This document shows, piece by piece, positions 45,975-54,263 of a stretch of DNA of 64,000 bases. Position numbers and translations under genes: made by a program. The notes under the pieces were generated by a model. It was given only the letters and a program-made list of their open reading frames with translations. It was not told the origin of the DNA and made no database searches. Positions within the stretch are counted from its first letter, which is position 1; each line of letters begins with the position of its first letter. This DNA is from Bacilli bacterium (GTDB lineage: Bacteria; Bacillota_I; Bacilli_A; ML615J-28; CAG-313): positions 94,015 through 158,014 of the forward strand of contig JAFQPO010000007.1 in NCBI GenBank assembly GCA_017411715.1. Direction: 5' to 3'.

Positions 45975-47153
45975 CTAATTTTGTGACCATTTAGCATATA
46001 CAGTTATGTCACTATAATTTGTTACATCAATATATTCAATTGGTTGTGTACATTCACTATCTAAATACCAACCTTCAAAAGTATGCCCTACATAATATGG
46101 AGTGCTAAATGGTGTGTCTTTTCCAGGTATATATGTAGTATTAACTTCAGTTTTAATATATTCCCACATTCTTTGTTTAATAGCATTATCTTTATAATTT
46201 AATGATACAACTTCTTGACCATTAAATTCATATTGATATTTAGCATTCGTAAACATTGCGTACACTTCAGCTTTTATCATTCTATTTTCAATTGAATTTC
46301 CAGGATGACGATATTCAAACTCACCATTTTTAACTTTATCTATTGTTTCTAGCATTTTAGCGTAAAACTCATTTTCACTATCTTTAGCAAGTTCTGTGTA
46401 TTCAGCTTTTAAGAAATCAAGGAACCATTCCCACCACCAATATTCATAGAAAAATCTACTAACAAGTCTTACTCTATCACTTGATATTAAATTATCAATT
46501 GTAATAGTTTCGTTCCACGCACTGCTATCTATATCAGTTAAGAAATCATCTATTAATTCACTTTCACTATTATATTGATAAAAATTACCGCCATTTAATA
46601 CATAATTAATTTTATATTCACTTGCAAGTTCTGATTTTAAAATATAGTTAGCAATAATCTTTATATCTTTAGTTACTTTATAACTATATGGTAATTTGTT
46701 ATTTGCCTCATCAAACCATCCAGTAAAGATGTATCCTTCTTTTTCCATATATGGAAGATTAAGAATTGAATCATAGTAGGCTTTTTTTATAGATAAATTA
46801 AAATCACTTTGTGTTGTTCCATCATTTGTAACAATCTCTATATTTAATGTAATTGGTTCCCACTTAGCATATAGTGTTAAGTCTTTACCAATTAAACTTT
46901 CACTTGTTACTTTTGTTCCATCTAAAAATTGTAAACTTGGATACCACCCCACAAAATTATATCCATATTTTGTAGGTGTAGATAATTCACCAATAGCAGT
47001 TTTATATCCTTCAACAGTAATTGTTTCTACGCTACTACCTCCTTGTGAATCAAAAGAAACTGTGTATTTTTTATCATCAGTTTCTGGTTTTCCACAACTA
47101 GCCAGAAAACAAATAAACATTAATGTTATAAAAAACAAATTTATTTTTTTCAT
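45975..47153 (-). CDS. InlB B-repeat lipoprotein
   Basis: 392 residues with lipobox FLASC (Cys 20). Two ordinary InlB B-repeats (YTVSFDSQGGSSVETI to LYAKW; then NDGTTQ to an IIANY end) precede a third repeat. Its start (INYVLNGGNFYQYNS) and end (VGHTFEGWYLDSE ... YAKW) are separated by a roughly 150-residue helical block with WWWEWFLDFLKAEYTELA, as in the GH18 neighbour. No enzyme domain. Ten bases from DUF2752 on one side and nine from GH18 on the other. It may be an adhesin or a helper of the GH18 protein. Confidence 0.85.
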   Translation of the reverse strand: MKKINLFFITLMFICFLASCGKPETDDKKYTVSFDSQGGSSVETITVEGYKTAIGELSTPTKYGYNFVGWYPSLQFLDGTKVTSESLIGKDLTLYAKWEPITLNIEIVTNDGTTQSDFNLSIKKAYYDSILNLPYMEKEGYIFTGWFDEANNKLPYSYKVTKDIKIIANYILKSELASEYKINYVLNGGNFYQYNSESELIDDFLTDIDSSAWNETITIDNLISSDRVRLVSRFFYEYWWWEWFLDFLKAEYTELAKDSENEFYAKMLETIDKVKNGEFEYRHPGNSIENRMIKAEVYAMFTNAKYQYEFNGQEVVSLNYKDNAIKQRMWEYIKTEVNTTYIPGKDTPFSTPYYVGHTFEGWYLDSECTQPIEYIDVTNYSDITVYAKWSQN

Positions 47154-47162
47154 ATTCCCTCC

Positions 47163-47519
47163 CTATGGAATTAAATTAAATATTAACCTGTATATATAAT
47201 ATACCATATCAGATGCTAAGATTGGAATAGTAATAGCATATGTTACTTTTTTAGTTAAAATCTTTTTGAATATATCCATATCACTACATATAAATACTAC
47301 AACCGCAAAAGCTGCTGGAACGGCCATTGCGTTATAATGAAAGTAATCTGCAAAATTAAATTTAGCTAAGCTTAACACTGCTCTTGTTGAGCCACACCCA
47401 GGGCAAGGAATTGTAGTAATCGCTCTAATTGGGCATGTAATATTAAATATTCTAAGTACTAACACATACGCACAAACAAAAGCAATAATTTCTAATAACT
47501 GAAATATTTTCTTTTCCAT
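47163..47519 (-). CDS. DUF2752 membrane protein
   Basis: 118 residues with three hydrophobic segments and the DUF2752 signature CPIRAITTIPCPGCGSTRAV, two Cys groups (CP ... CPGCG) before the second helix. The function of the family is not known. It is one base from the cupin gene and ten from the InlB lipoprotein, all in one direction. Length is typical. Confidence 0.85.
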   Translation of the reverse strand: MEKKIFQLLEIIAFVCAYVLVLRIFNITCPIRAITTIPCPGCGSTRAVLSLAKFNFADYFHYNAMAVPAAFAVVVFICSDMDIFKKILTKKVTYAITIPILASDMVYYIYRLIFNLIP

Positions 47520-47520
47520 T

Positions 47521-47865
47521 TTAAACTTCCGTAACGATTGCTAATATTTCAACATCTTCACTTGTACTATTAGTAATACCATGTTCAAAATTAGCTTTTG
47601 TATAATCAAATTCTCCAGCTTTTAATTTTGATGCTGCACCATCTTTAACTAAATCAAGTTCTCCTTTTAAAACATAAATGAATTCTTGATCACCAACATG
47701 CATATGATAACCAATTGAAGTCATTGGAGGAAGAGTAATTTTTGCGTACATCTTCACAGGTTTTTCAACATCTATAACTTTTTGTAGATATATTGTTCCA
47801 TTTCCTCCACGCATTGATTCTGCGGGAACTTTTTCTATATTTTTAAAATCATGATTACGCCACAT
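47521..47865 (-). CDS. Cupin-domain protein
   Basis: 114 residues, a single small cupin barrel (motif 1 TSIGYHMHVGDQEFIYVLKGEL with metal-binding His and Glu; motif 2 region ENFEHGI-like, here ANFEHGITN). No partner domain. These proteins bind metals or small ligands; the role is unknown. It begins 24 bases after the SRP RNA ends, preceded by GAAAGGAAT, and is followed by DUF2752, so it may be transcribed from the SRP promoter by read-through. Confidence 0.85.
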   Translation of the reverse strand: MWRNHDFKNIEKVPAESMRGGNGTIYLQKVIDVEKPVKMYAKITLPPMTSIGYHMHVGDQEFIYVLKGELDLVKDGAASKLKAGEFDYTKANFEHGITNSTSEDVEILAIVTEV

Positions 47866-47888
47866 ATGTATATTCCTTTCATAAAAAA

Positions 47889-48002
47889 TGATCTCACCTT
47901 AGGTACCCTCACCCACAAGTTACACAAGCTTAAGGCTGCTTCGATCAAGACCTGACCTGGTTCACCGCCTAACCTTGGATGAAGGTACCTAAAATGAGAT
48001 CA
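47889..48002 (-). ncRNA. ffs: Signal recognition particle RNA (small bacterial SRP RNA)
   Basis: About 114 nt. The ends form a 19-bp stem (TGATCTCATTTTAGGTACC paired with its partner; two G-U pairs) followed by a T run that ends the RNA. The apex holds the conserved ACCAGGTCAGG and GAAGCAGCC of SRP helix 8. In place of the usual GGAA tetraloop the apex reads UUGAUC. It lies just downstream of tadA, as in Bacillus and relatives, where tadA and the SRP RNA gene are neighbours. No Alu-type extension is seen. Confidence 0.93.
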
Positions 48003-48007
48003 TTATA

Positions 48008-48036
48008 ATTATATCATAAACCGTTAAGATTTTTAA
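48008..48036 (-). promoter_or_regulatory. Promoter of the SRP RNA
   Basis: TATAAT (48008-48013) lies six bases before the first base of the RNA, with a weak TTAAAA (48031-48036) 17 bases upstream on the minus strand. Confidence 0.6.
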
Positions 48037-48561
48037 TTATTTGCTTTTTCTTTTTTCTCTTAAATCTTTAAAAAATTGTTTAAGTAATGTACTTGCCTCA
48101 ATTTCGTTAATACCTTTTATAATTTCAGGATGATGATTAATGTTAGGAAGTTCAAAGATATTAGTTATACTACCAATTGCGCCATGTTTTGGCTCACTAG
48201 CAGCGAAAACAATTTTTTTAACTCTGGCTTGTAAAAGTGCTCCTGCGCACATAAAACATGGTTCTAATGTTACATATACACTAACATCATCTAAAATCCA
48301 TGATCCAATTTGACTACTTGCTTCTTTTAAAGCTTTTATTTCCGCATGGCCAAATATATCTTCTTCTTTATCTCTAGTATTATGGCTTCTTGCGATAATT
48401 GTATTATTTCTTACTACAACACATCCAACTGGAACTTCGTTTTCTAAGTATGCAAGATTTGCTTCTTTCAAAGCTTCTTGCATAAAATATTCATCACTAT
48501 TTGGTTCTGTGTGGGACTTGATGACATTTTCTACATCTTGCTTCATATTTTTCTTGTGCAC
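48037..48561 (-). CDS. tadA: tRNA-specific adenosine deaminase TadA
   Basis: Up to 174 residues, a zinc enzyme making inosine at tRNA wobble position 34. Seen: EYFMQEALKEANLAYLENE, the catalytic FGHAEIKALKEAS (His, Glu) and LEPCFMCAGALLQAR (two Cys). The start is uncertain: GTG at 48561, ATG at 48546 or ATG at 48483; the family begins just before EYFMQEAL, and none has a strong ribosome site. The two longer forms overlap tdk by 50-65 bases. Translation may be coupled to tdk. Confidence 0.92.
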   Translation of the reverse strand: MHKKNMKQDVENVIKSHTEPNSDEYFMQEALKEANLAYLENEVPVGCVVVRNNTIIARSHNTRDKEEDIFGHAEIKALKEASSQIGSWILDDVSVYVTLEPCFMCAGALLQARVKKIVFAASEPKHGAIGSITNIFELPNINHHPEIIKGINEIEASTLLKQFFKDLREKRKSK

Positions 48562-49081
48562 TTACTAATACAATTTCTTCATCATAAAATGCTGGTTGCC
48601 CATCAATTATTCTTTGTGTTCTAGTAGCTGGTTCTCCACAAATTTGGCAAATAGCTTGAAGTTTAGTTATATATTCAGCTCTTGCTAAAAACTCTGGCAT
48701 TACACCAAATGGTTCTCCCCTAAAGTCTAAATCAAGACCTGCAACAATAACTCTAACACCAAGGTTAGCTAAGTTTTCCGCAACATTAACAATATTTTTA
48801 TCAAAGAATTGTGCTTCATCAATAGCAACCGCATATGGTAATTTTTCAATATGAGCCATTATCTCGCTTGAATCATTAACAGCGATAGATTTAACTTTTC
48901 TTTGTGAATGTGAAACTACTTCACTAACACTATAACGATCATCAATTACTGGTTTAAATACTAATACATCTCTTTTTGCTAGTTTAATTCTTGTAATTCT
49001 TCTAATTAGTTCTTCTGTTTTACCAGCAAACATACTGCCACAAATTACTTCTATCCATCCATCACTGCTTCTTACATCCAT
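48497..49081 (-). CDS. tdk: Thymidine kinase (type II)
   Basis: 194 residues. It phosphorylates thymidine in the salvage path. Seen: Walker A GSMFAGKTEELIRR, AVAIDEAQFFD, the lasso region with zinc cysteines AICQICGEPATRTQRI and ARCRKCH, and the catalytic region VIVAGLDLDFRGEPFG. Length and order are normal. It is preceded by a promoter at 49116-49144 and overlaps tadA. Confidence 0.96.
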   Translation of the reverse strand: MDVRSSDGWIEVICGSMFAGKTEELIRRITRIKLAKRDVLVFKPVIDDRYSVSEVVSHSQRKVKSIAVNDSSEIMAHIEKLPYAVAIDEAQFFDKNIVNVAENLANLGVRVIVAGLDLDFRGEPFGVMPEFLARAEYITKLQAICQICGEPATRTQRIIDGQPAFYDEEIVLVSAQEKYEARCRKCHQVPHRTK

Positions 49082-49115
49082 GATAATACCTCAACTTCTA
49101 TCTTATTCTTTACAT

Positions 49116-49144
49116 ATTATACAATAGTTCTTATTTTTTTGCAA
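49116..49144 (-). promoter_or_regulatory. Promoter of tdk-tadA
   Basis: TTGCAA (49139-49144), 17 bases, TATAAT (49116-49121) on the minus strand, 34 bases before tdk. Confidence 0.75.
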
Positions 49145-49203
49145 GTAAGAAAAACTAGTTTATTTTTCCAATTTTTACTTGTTAAAGGAGTTCTTCCTAT
49201 ATA

Positions 49204-49236
49204 ATAAAAATAGGATTCCTAACTACTAGGAATCCT
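49204..49236 (-). terminator. Terminator after the surface glycosidase gene
   Basis: AGGATTCCTA / TAGGAATCCT with a five-base loop, then ATTTTTATT on the minus strand; eight bases from the stop at 49245. Confidence 0.88.
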
Positions 49237-49244
49237 GTTTTTTA

Positions 49245-52200
49245 CTAATTCTCACGTTTTTTAAATACTAACAATAGTGCTGCAGCAACTAAAGTAGCCA
49301 TCATAATATATGTAACTTTAACACCAAAGCAACTGCTTGATTGTGGAGCTTGATAGTTATTATGAATGTCATCTAAAGCAAGTTTTGTAGATGATACAAT
49401 TGAATCAATTTCACTTTCACTTGTTGCTTTGTTGATAGCTTGAACAGATTCAGCAATTTTTGAATCATATAAGTTTTTACCAGTTGTTGATAATGATTCT
49501 CTGTTAATATATGTTTGTATAGCTTCAATTTGACTACTCTTATATTCAGTTAAATCTTTACCTTTGGCAGTACTACTAAGTTCAAGTTTAGCAACTTCAA
49601 CAATTGAATCAATTTCTTCAATTTGTGAAGCTTTATCAATTTGTGATTTATATTTATTTAAGCTTTCTGCTACAAGTTCTTCTTGACCTGCTGCAATTTC
49701 TAATGATTCTACATATGAATCAAGTTCTTGTTTTGAAGATAATTTTTTACTAGCAAGTTCTTCTTCTAATGTTTCTACTTCCGCAAGTGCTTCTTTTGCT
49801 TCTGCTTGTTTACTATTTAACACGCTAACACTTGTTGCTTCTTGTAGTAATTTAGTATAAGAATCAATTAATTCAAGAACTCTTTGATAGTTAGTTTCAC
49901 TATATAATTCTGGAGTTTTAAATTCATCAAGTGCAAGAATTGCTTTTGTTTTTAATTCTTCAAAAGCAGCTAGATCTTTTTCAACTGATGCGATATCAGC
50001 AAGTCCAGTTGTTAATACTGTATTAATAGCTACTACGTTTGCACATTGGTTAATTTGTGATTTGTATTTTTCTAATTTTGATTTTACAATTGTCTTATTA
50101 GCCTCAGTATATAAACTATAATCAACTGCAGCTTCAAGTTTAGCAATTGCTTCATTTTTAGCTTTTAATAATTCAGCTGCTTCTTCCGCAAGAGTTGGGA
50201 TTGCATCAATCGCAGATTTAAAGTTAGAAACAGCATCATCTACTAAAGCAATAGTTGATGCATCATAAACATTTGTTTTAGCTGTATTAATTAATACTTT
50301 TACTCTATTTTGATTATCACTACTATAATCACTAAGTTTTGCGTAATTTTCTATCACTGTAATCATACTATCTTTATGAGCAGCAAGTTCTTGTGATAAT
50401 GTTAGTACCTCATCAATTGAAGCTTTAGTAGATAAAACAACTTGTTCAACAACCACTTTTCTAGTTGCGGCATTGATTTTCGAAGTAGCTTCAGCTATTA
50501 GGCTTGTAATCTTAGCTTGATTTGCTTGACTATATAAATTTAATTCAACATAACTATTTAGTGAAGAAATTGCTTCTTCTTTAACAAGTGGTAATGTTGC
50601 AGCTTCTTCTTCCTCAATTGTTAACACTTTTTCTAAATCTATTAATGCTTGTTCTTTAATAGTATTAATATCATCTAAAGTTGTTGCATTTTTAATTGCA
50701 TTAACCGCATTATTAATAATAAGTTTAATAACACCTTGATTAGCTTCACTATAGATACTTAAATCAGCAATCGCATTTTGAATACTAGAAATTGCGGCAT
50801 TCTTTTCAGCTGTGTAATCTTCAGTTGAAGAAGATAAGTTATCTAATTTTGTTTTTGCAGCTGATAAACTACTATAATTTGTAACTTGTGCTTGTTCTTC
50901 ACTATTTAAACCATTATAAATATTTAATGCTCTATTAATTTGAGATGCTTGATTTAAAGTAATATCCGTACCAATACTATTAATTTCTTCAATTAAAGCA
51001 TTAACTACATCACTTGATGATACTTCAAATGCTTCAGCATGATTTTCTAGAATTACTGTTGTACCAACAGCGATATTTGTAGCTGGTTTCATTGGTGAAC
51101 CAGTAATTAAGCCATCTAGATATCTAACCGCATATAATGCTTCACCTGGAGCAAGAACAATTGTTTCACCTTCTACATATTCTGAAGTTGTATATCTTAC
51201 TTTATTATCTACCCCAATAACAAAGTATCCATAATTAGCAGCATTATAAACTGCTAAATTTGCACTTCCAACAGTTAAAGTAATATTAGATGAACCTGTG
51301 TTAAGATAGAAACCTCCACATGAACTCCAATTAATTTTAGTAATAGAATTTGATGTAATATCAAAATCATTTCCTGTTGCTAAGAAATAACGATATCCAT
51401 TAAATACTAAGCTACGTCCTGAGCCACCAATAAACTTAGTCGAATCATAAGAAGGATCATCATTATTATTCATTGCGCCAGAATCATTACGATAGAATAA
51501 TCCATTTTCTGTTGTTTTTGTGACACCAACATTTAAATTAAATTCTTTTGTAATGCTTTGACCATCTTTAGTAAATGTAGCTAATAAAGGAACTAGTTTA
51601 GTTTTTAAGATCAATTTTTGTTTTAAGCCTGTTGATAAATCAAAATATTCACTATCACTTGCATTCTTATATGCCCAACTAATTTCAACGCCTTTATAAT
51701 AAAGAGGTAATAAAGTAACTTTACCAGCATTTGGATTAATACTATTTAATGCTTCATCAACAAGTATTTCAAATCCTTTTAATGCAGCAATTTGATTTAC
51801 TGCGTTTTCTAAAATAACATAATTAGAAACAAGTTGTTTAGCTTCTTGGCTTAATGAATTATAAGCTTCAAGAATAGCTTCAACAGTTTTTTCATCACTT
51901 AAAGTAATATTAAGTGGTAAAGAAGAAATTAATTCTTCAACTTCTTTATATGTTAATTCTTTTTTCATTGTTGTTGGAGTAGAAATTACATTTGCTTTAT
52001 TAACGCTTGATACATAGTAATCATATCCTGCTTCAACTTCAATTTGAGTTTGAGTAGTACATGTATATAAATGTTCAATATTCTTTGTATCTACAGTTTG
52101 ATTTTTAGCAACTCTCCATACAACATATTGGCGAACATTTTCAACTTTTTCCCAAGATAAAGTTGACCCATTTAATATAACATTTTCAACTTCAGTTGCT

Positions 52201-53516
52201 GGTGCATCTTTAAATGATTTAATAACCGCACCAGGGATTTGTTTATTCCAATATGTCTTTAAATGACTAACTGCACTCTTAATTAATGAATTACTAGAAA
52301 GTAAAGTTGAATATTTATACATTGAAGCTCCATCAACTTCTTTGTGTGAGTCCATATTAAAAATTTGATTTTTAATTTCATCAGGGTCTCCCCAATATTT
52401 ATATGAACCAGTTGCAGTTGGTGTATATTCTAATGCCATATAGATACCTTGGCCAAGATATAAATTACAATCTTTATTTCTTACACACCAGCTCCACCAT
52501 TCACTAAGTGTACTAAAGCTTGCTGAAGTATGATTAATTGCCCAATATGTTTGAGGTAAAATGTAGTCAATCCAACCTTCATCAATCCATTTTTTAGTAT
52601 CAGAATATAAATAGTCTCCGTAATGTGCAAAACCACTAGTATTACTATATACTGGATAAATTAAGGTACCATTTGCGTCATACTCTGGAGTAGTACCAGA
52701 ACCATATGAACCATTACGATAAATACCAGATGGAGAAATACCTAATTGTACGAAAGCATTATTTTCTTCATTATATTTAGTAATTTCATCATGAAGTTGT
52801 TCCATAAATAAGTCTACTTGTAATCTACGGAAATTATCTGTTGAAAGATTAGATGTATTATATTTAGCGCGAGTTGCAGAATCATTAACGCCTGAAATAT
52901 AGAAATAGTCATCAAAGTGAATTGCATCAACATCATATTTTTCAACTACTTCCATGCAAGTATCAACAATAAAATCTCTTACTTCAGGTAGACCCGGATC
53001 AAGGATAACACCACCAGAAGTTGCTAAATAATTTGCTTTATTACTCGCAATATTATTGCTTGGGAAAGTTGATGCTAGTGCATCTAAATCACTTACACCA
53101 GTAGAACTAATGCGATATGGATTCATCCATGCATGGAATTCCATACCACGGCTGTGAGTTTCTTCAATTAACCATGTAAGTGGATCAAATTCATCAAAGT
53201 TAACATTTGCCCACCATGAAGCGATTGGGTTCATTTCTGAATCATACATCGCATTATTATGTGTACGAATATGATAGATAATAGCATTCATTCCCCATGC
53301 TTGCATATTATCTAGAACACCCTTCATCATTTCTTTGTATTGTGTTTCATTTTGATATTTTGCTACGTCCCCTGCAAAATGAGAAACCCATGCTGCTCTA
53401 AATTGTTGAGTAGGATATGAGTATTCACTAGCAGCAACTGTATCAGTTGGTTTCACAAAACAAACTAAAGTTAGTAACATTGTTAAAACTATACATAGTT
53501 TCTTTATTATTTTCAT
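49245..53516 (-). CDS. Surface-anchored family-10-like glycosidase (GHL10) with long helical repeat region
   Basis: 1423 residues. Signal peptide to residue 29; GHL10 domain (about 38-400: FRAAWVSHFAGDV, MEFHAWMNPYRI, DAIHFDDYFYI, YILPQTYWA); fibronectin-like strands; a Lectin-like beta segment. Seven or more FIVAR-like helical repeats follow (about 850-1380; pattern YSEANxxxxxxLIxxAxxxINxATxxxxV), then a C-terminal membrane helix (TYIMMATLVAAALLLVF) with KKREN inside. No LPXTG sorting signal; the helix may anchor the protein by itself. GHL10 enzymes likely cut bacterial wall or host glycans. The promoter carries a CcpA-like cre site. Confidence 0.9.
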   Translation of the reverse strand: MKIIKKLCIVLTMLLTLVCFVKPTDTVAASEYSYPTQQFRAAWVSHFAGDVAKYQNETQYKEMMKGVLDNMQAWGMNAIIYHIRTHNNAMYDSEMNPIASWWANVNFDEFDPLTWLIEETHSRGMEFHAWMNPYRISSTGVSDLDALASTFPSNNIASNKANYLATSGGVILDPGLPEVRDFIVDTCMEVVEKYDVDAIHFDDYFYISGVNDSATRAKYNTSNLSTDNFRRLQVDLFMEQLHDEITKYNEENNAFVQLGISPSGIYRNGSYGSGTTPEYDANGTLIYPVYSNTSGFAHYGDYLYSDTKKWIDEGWIDYILPQTYWAINHTSASFSTLSEWWSWCVRNKDCNLYLGQGIYMALEYTPTATGSYKYWGDPDEIKNQIFNMDSHKEVDGASMYKYSTLLSSNSLIKSAVSHLKTYWNKQIPGAVIKSFKDAPATEVENVILNGSTLSWEKVENVRQYVVWRVAKNQTVDTKNIEHLYTCTTQTQIEVEAGYDYYVSSVNKANVISTPTTMKKELTYKEVEELISSLPLNITLSDEKTVEAILEAYNSLSQEAKQLVSNYVILENAVNQIAALKGFEILVDEALNSINPNAGKVTLLPLYYKGVEISWAYKNASDSEYFDLSTGLKQKLILKTKLVPLLATFTKDGQSITKEFNLNVGVTKTTENGLFYRNDSGAMNNNDDPSYDSTKFIGGSGRSLVFNGYRYFLATGNDFDITSNSITKINWSSCGGFYLNTGSSNITLTVGSANLAVYNAANYGYFVIGVDNKVRYTTSEYVEGETIVLAPGEALYAVRYLDGLITGSPMKPATNIAVGTTVILENHAEAFEVSSSDVVNALIEEINSIGTDITLNQASQINRALNIYNGLNSEEQAQVTNYSSLSAAKTKLDNLSSSTEDYTAEKNAAISSIQNAIADLSIYSEANQGVIKLIINNAVNAIKNATTLDDINTIKEQALIDLEKVLTIEEEEAATLPLVKEEAISSLNSYVELNLYSQANQAKITSLIAEATSKINAATRKVVVEQVVLSTKASIDEVLTLSQELAAHKDSMITVIENYAKLSDYSSDNQNRVKVLINTAKTNVYDASTIALVDDAVSNFKSAIDAIPTLAEEAAELLKAKNEAIAKLEAAVDYSLYTEANKTIVKSKLEKYKSQINQCANVVAINTVLTTGLADIASVEKDLAAFEELKTKAILALDEFKTPELYSETNYQRVLELIDSYTKLLQEATSVSVLNSKQAEAKEALAEVETLEEELASKKLSSKQELDSYVESLEIAAGQEELVAESLNKYKSQIDKASQIEEIDSIVEVAKLELSSTAKGKDLTEYKSSQIEAIQTYINRESLSTTGKNLYDSKIAESVQAINKATSESEIDSIVSSTKLALDDIHNNYQAPQSSSCFGVKVTYIMMATLVAAALLLVFKKREN

Positions 53517-53548
53517 AAATCCTCCTTTTTATTTTTTATTCATGCATA

Positions 53549-53577
53549 TTGTATCACAAACGCTTACATTTTTCAAC
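53549..53577 (-). promoter_or_regulatory. Promoter of the GHL10 surface-protein gene
   Basis: TTGAAA (53572-53577), 17 bases, TACAAT (53549-53554) on the minus strand; GGAGG and the start follow. Confidence 0.75.
53556..53569 (-). promoter_or_regulatory. cre-like (CcpA) operator inside the promoter spacer
   Basis: TGTAAGCGTTTGTG on the minus strand matches the catabolite-response consensus TGWAARCGYTWNCW at 12 of 14 positions. It lies fully between the -35 and -10 boxes, where a bound regulator would block transcription. Confidence 0.5.
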
Positions 53578-53595
53578 TATTTTCTTTCATTTTTT

Positions 53596-53633
53596 AAATA
53601 CTAATTTTAGTAGTATTTATTTTAGTAATATTT
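53596..53633. promoter_or_regulatory. Palindrome plus direct repeat upstream of tspO
   Basis: AAATACTA / TAGTATTT (8-bp arms, 7-base spacer, 53596-53618), with a 15-bp direct repeat ATTTTAGTAGTATTT / ATTTTAGTAATATTT (53604-53633) beside it. It sits between the divergent GHL10 and tspO genes, in the layout of an operator. Confidence 0.45.
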
Positions 53634-53679
53634 AAAATATAGCTTGTATATACTATTAATAAATAGGAGGCTACTTTTT

Positions 53680-54141
53680 ATGAAAAAAATCACTCTAAAA
53701 AACATCTTGTTATTTTTACTTTTTGTTTTTATTTATTTTTTACCTAGTATATTATTTAAAATGGACTTTAGTTACTATAATGAAGTAAAAAGGCCTAATG
53801 TCCCTCAAATAATCTTCCCCATTGCTTGGACAATCATCTATATTACTTTAAGCATCTTTATTACATATTTAATCAACAATCACCCCTTCAAAGATAACAA
53901 AAGAATCTATATATATCTAATTATTAATTATTTTATACAAGCAGCATTTATTTTTGCGTTCTTCGGGGCAAATGATTTATTTTGGTCATACATTATCACT
54001 ATCGCTACTTTTGCTTCAAGTATCTTTATTTTCTTAGAAGCATATCCATTAAATAAAAAAGTATCGTTTCTACTTACTCCATATCTTATTTGGGGAGCTT
54101 TCGCAACAATACTTAGTATTATTATTTATCTTTGGAACTAG
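53680..54141 (+). CDS. tspO: TspO/MBR family membrane protein
   Basis: 153 residues with five hydrophobic helices. Family marks: the RPNVPQIIFPIAWTIIYITL segment in the first loop/second helix and the Trp-rich WSYIITIATFASSIF. TspO proteins bind tetrapyrroles such as porphyrins and act in stress responses. The Trp/Asn-rich ending is shortened. The start at 53680 has AGGAGG upstream; an earlier ATG at 53644 lacks one. It is alone on the plus strand, with an operator-like site upstream and a bidirectional terminator after it. Confidence 0.85.
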   Translation: MKKITLKNILLFLLFVFIYFLPSILFKMDFSYYNEVKRPNVPQIIFPIAWTIIYITLSIFITYLINNHPFKDNKRIYIYLIINYFIQAAFIFAFFGANDLFWSYIITIATFASSIFIFLEAYPLNKKVSFLLTPYLIWGAFATILSIIIYLWN

Positions 54142-54167
54142 AATGTTATCTCTTGCTAGTAGTAATT
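54125..54167. repeat. Dispersed 43-bp repeat, copy 2
   Basis: Pairs with 15337-15379 (39 of 43 bases). Here the left part covers the last codons and stop of tspO, the rest is in the intergenic space. The flanking ACTAG / CTAGT allows a five-base stem. Confidence 0.7.
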
Positions 54168-54189
54168 GATAATTCTAATGTAATTGCAT

Positions 54190-54247
54190 AAAAAAACACA
54201 TTAATTTCAAGCAATCAATATCGATTACTGATTTAATGTGTTTTTTA
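54190..54247. terminator. Bidirectional terminator between tspO and the MFS gene (stem-loop family, copy 2)
   Basis: Outer stem AAACACATTAAT / ATTTAATGTGTTT with a palindromic inner AATCAATATCGATT, with A and T runs on both sides. It serves the converging tspO and MFS genes; its sequence is related to 39179-39226. Confidence 0.8.
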
Positions 54248-54263
54248 AATTTGTTACAATTAG

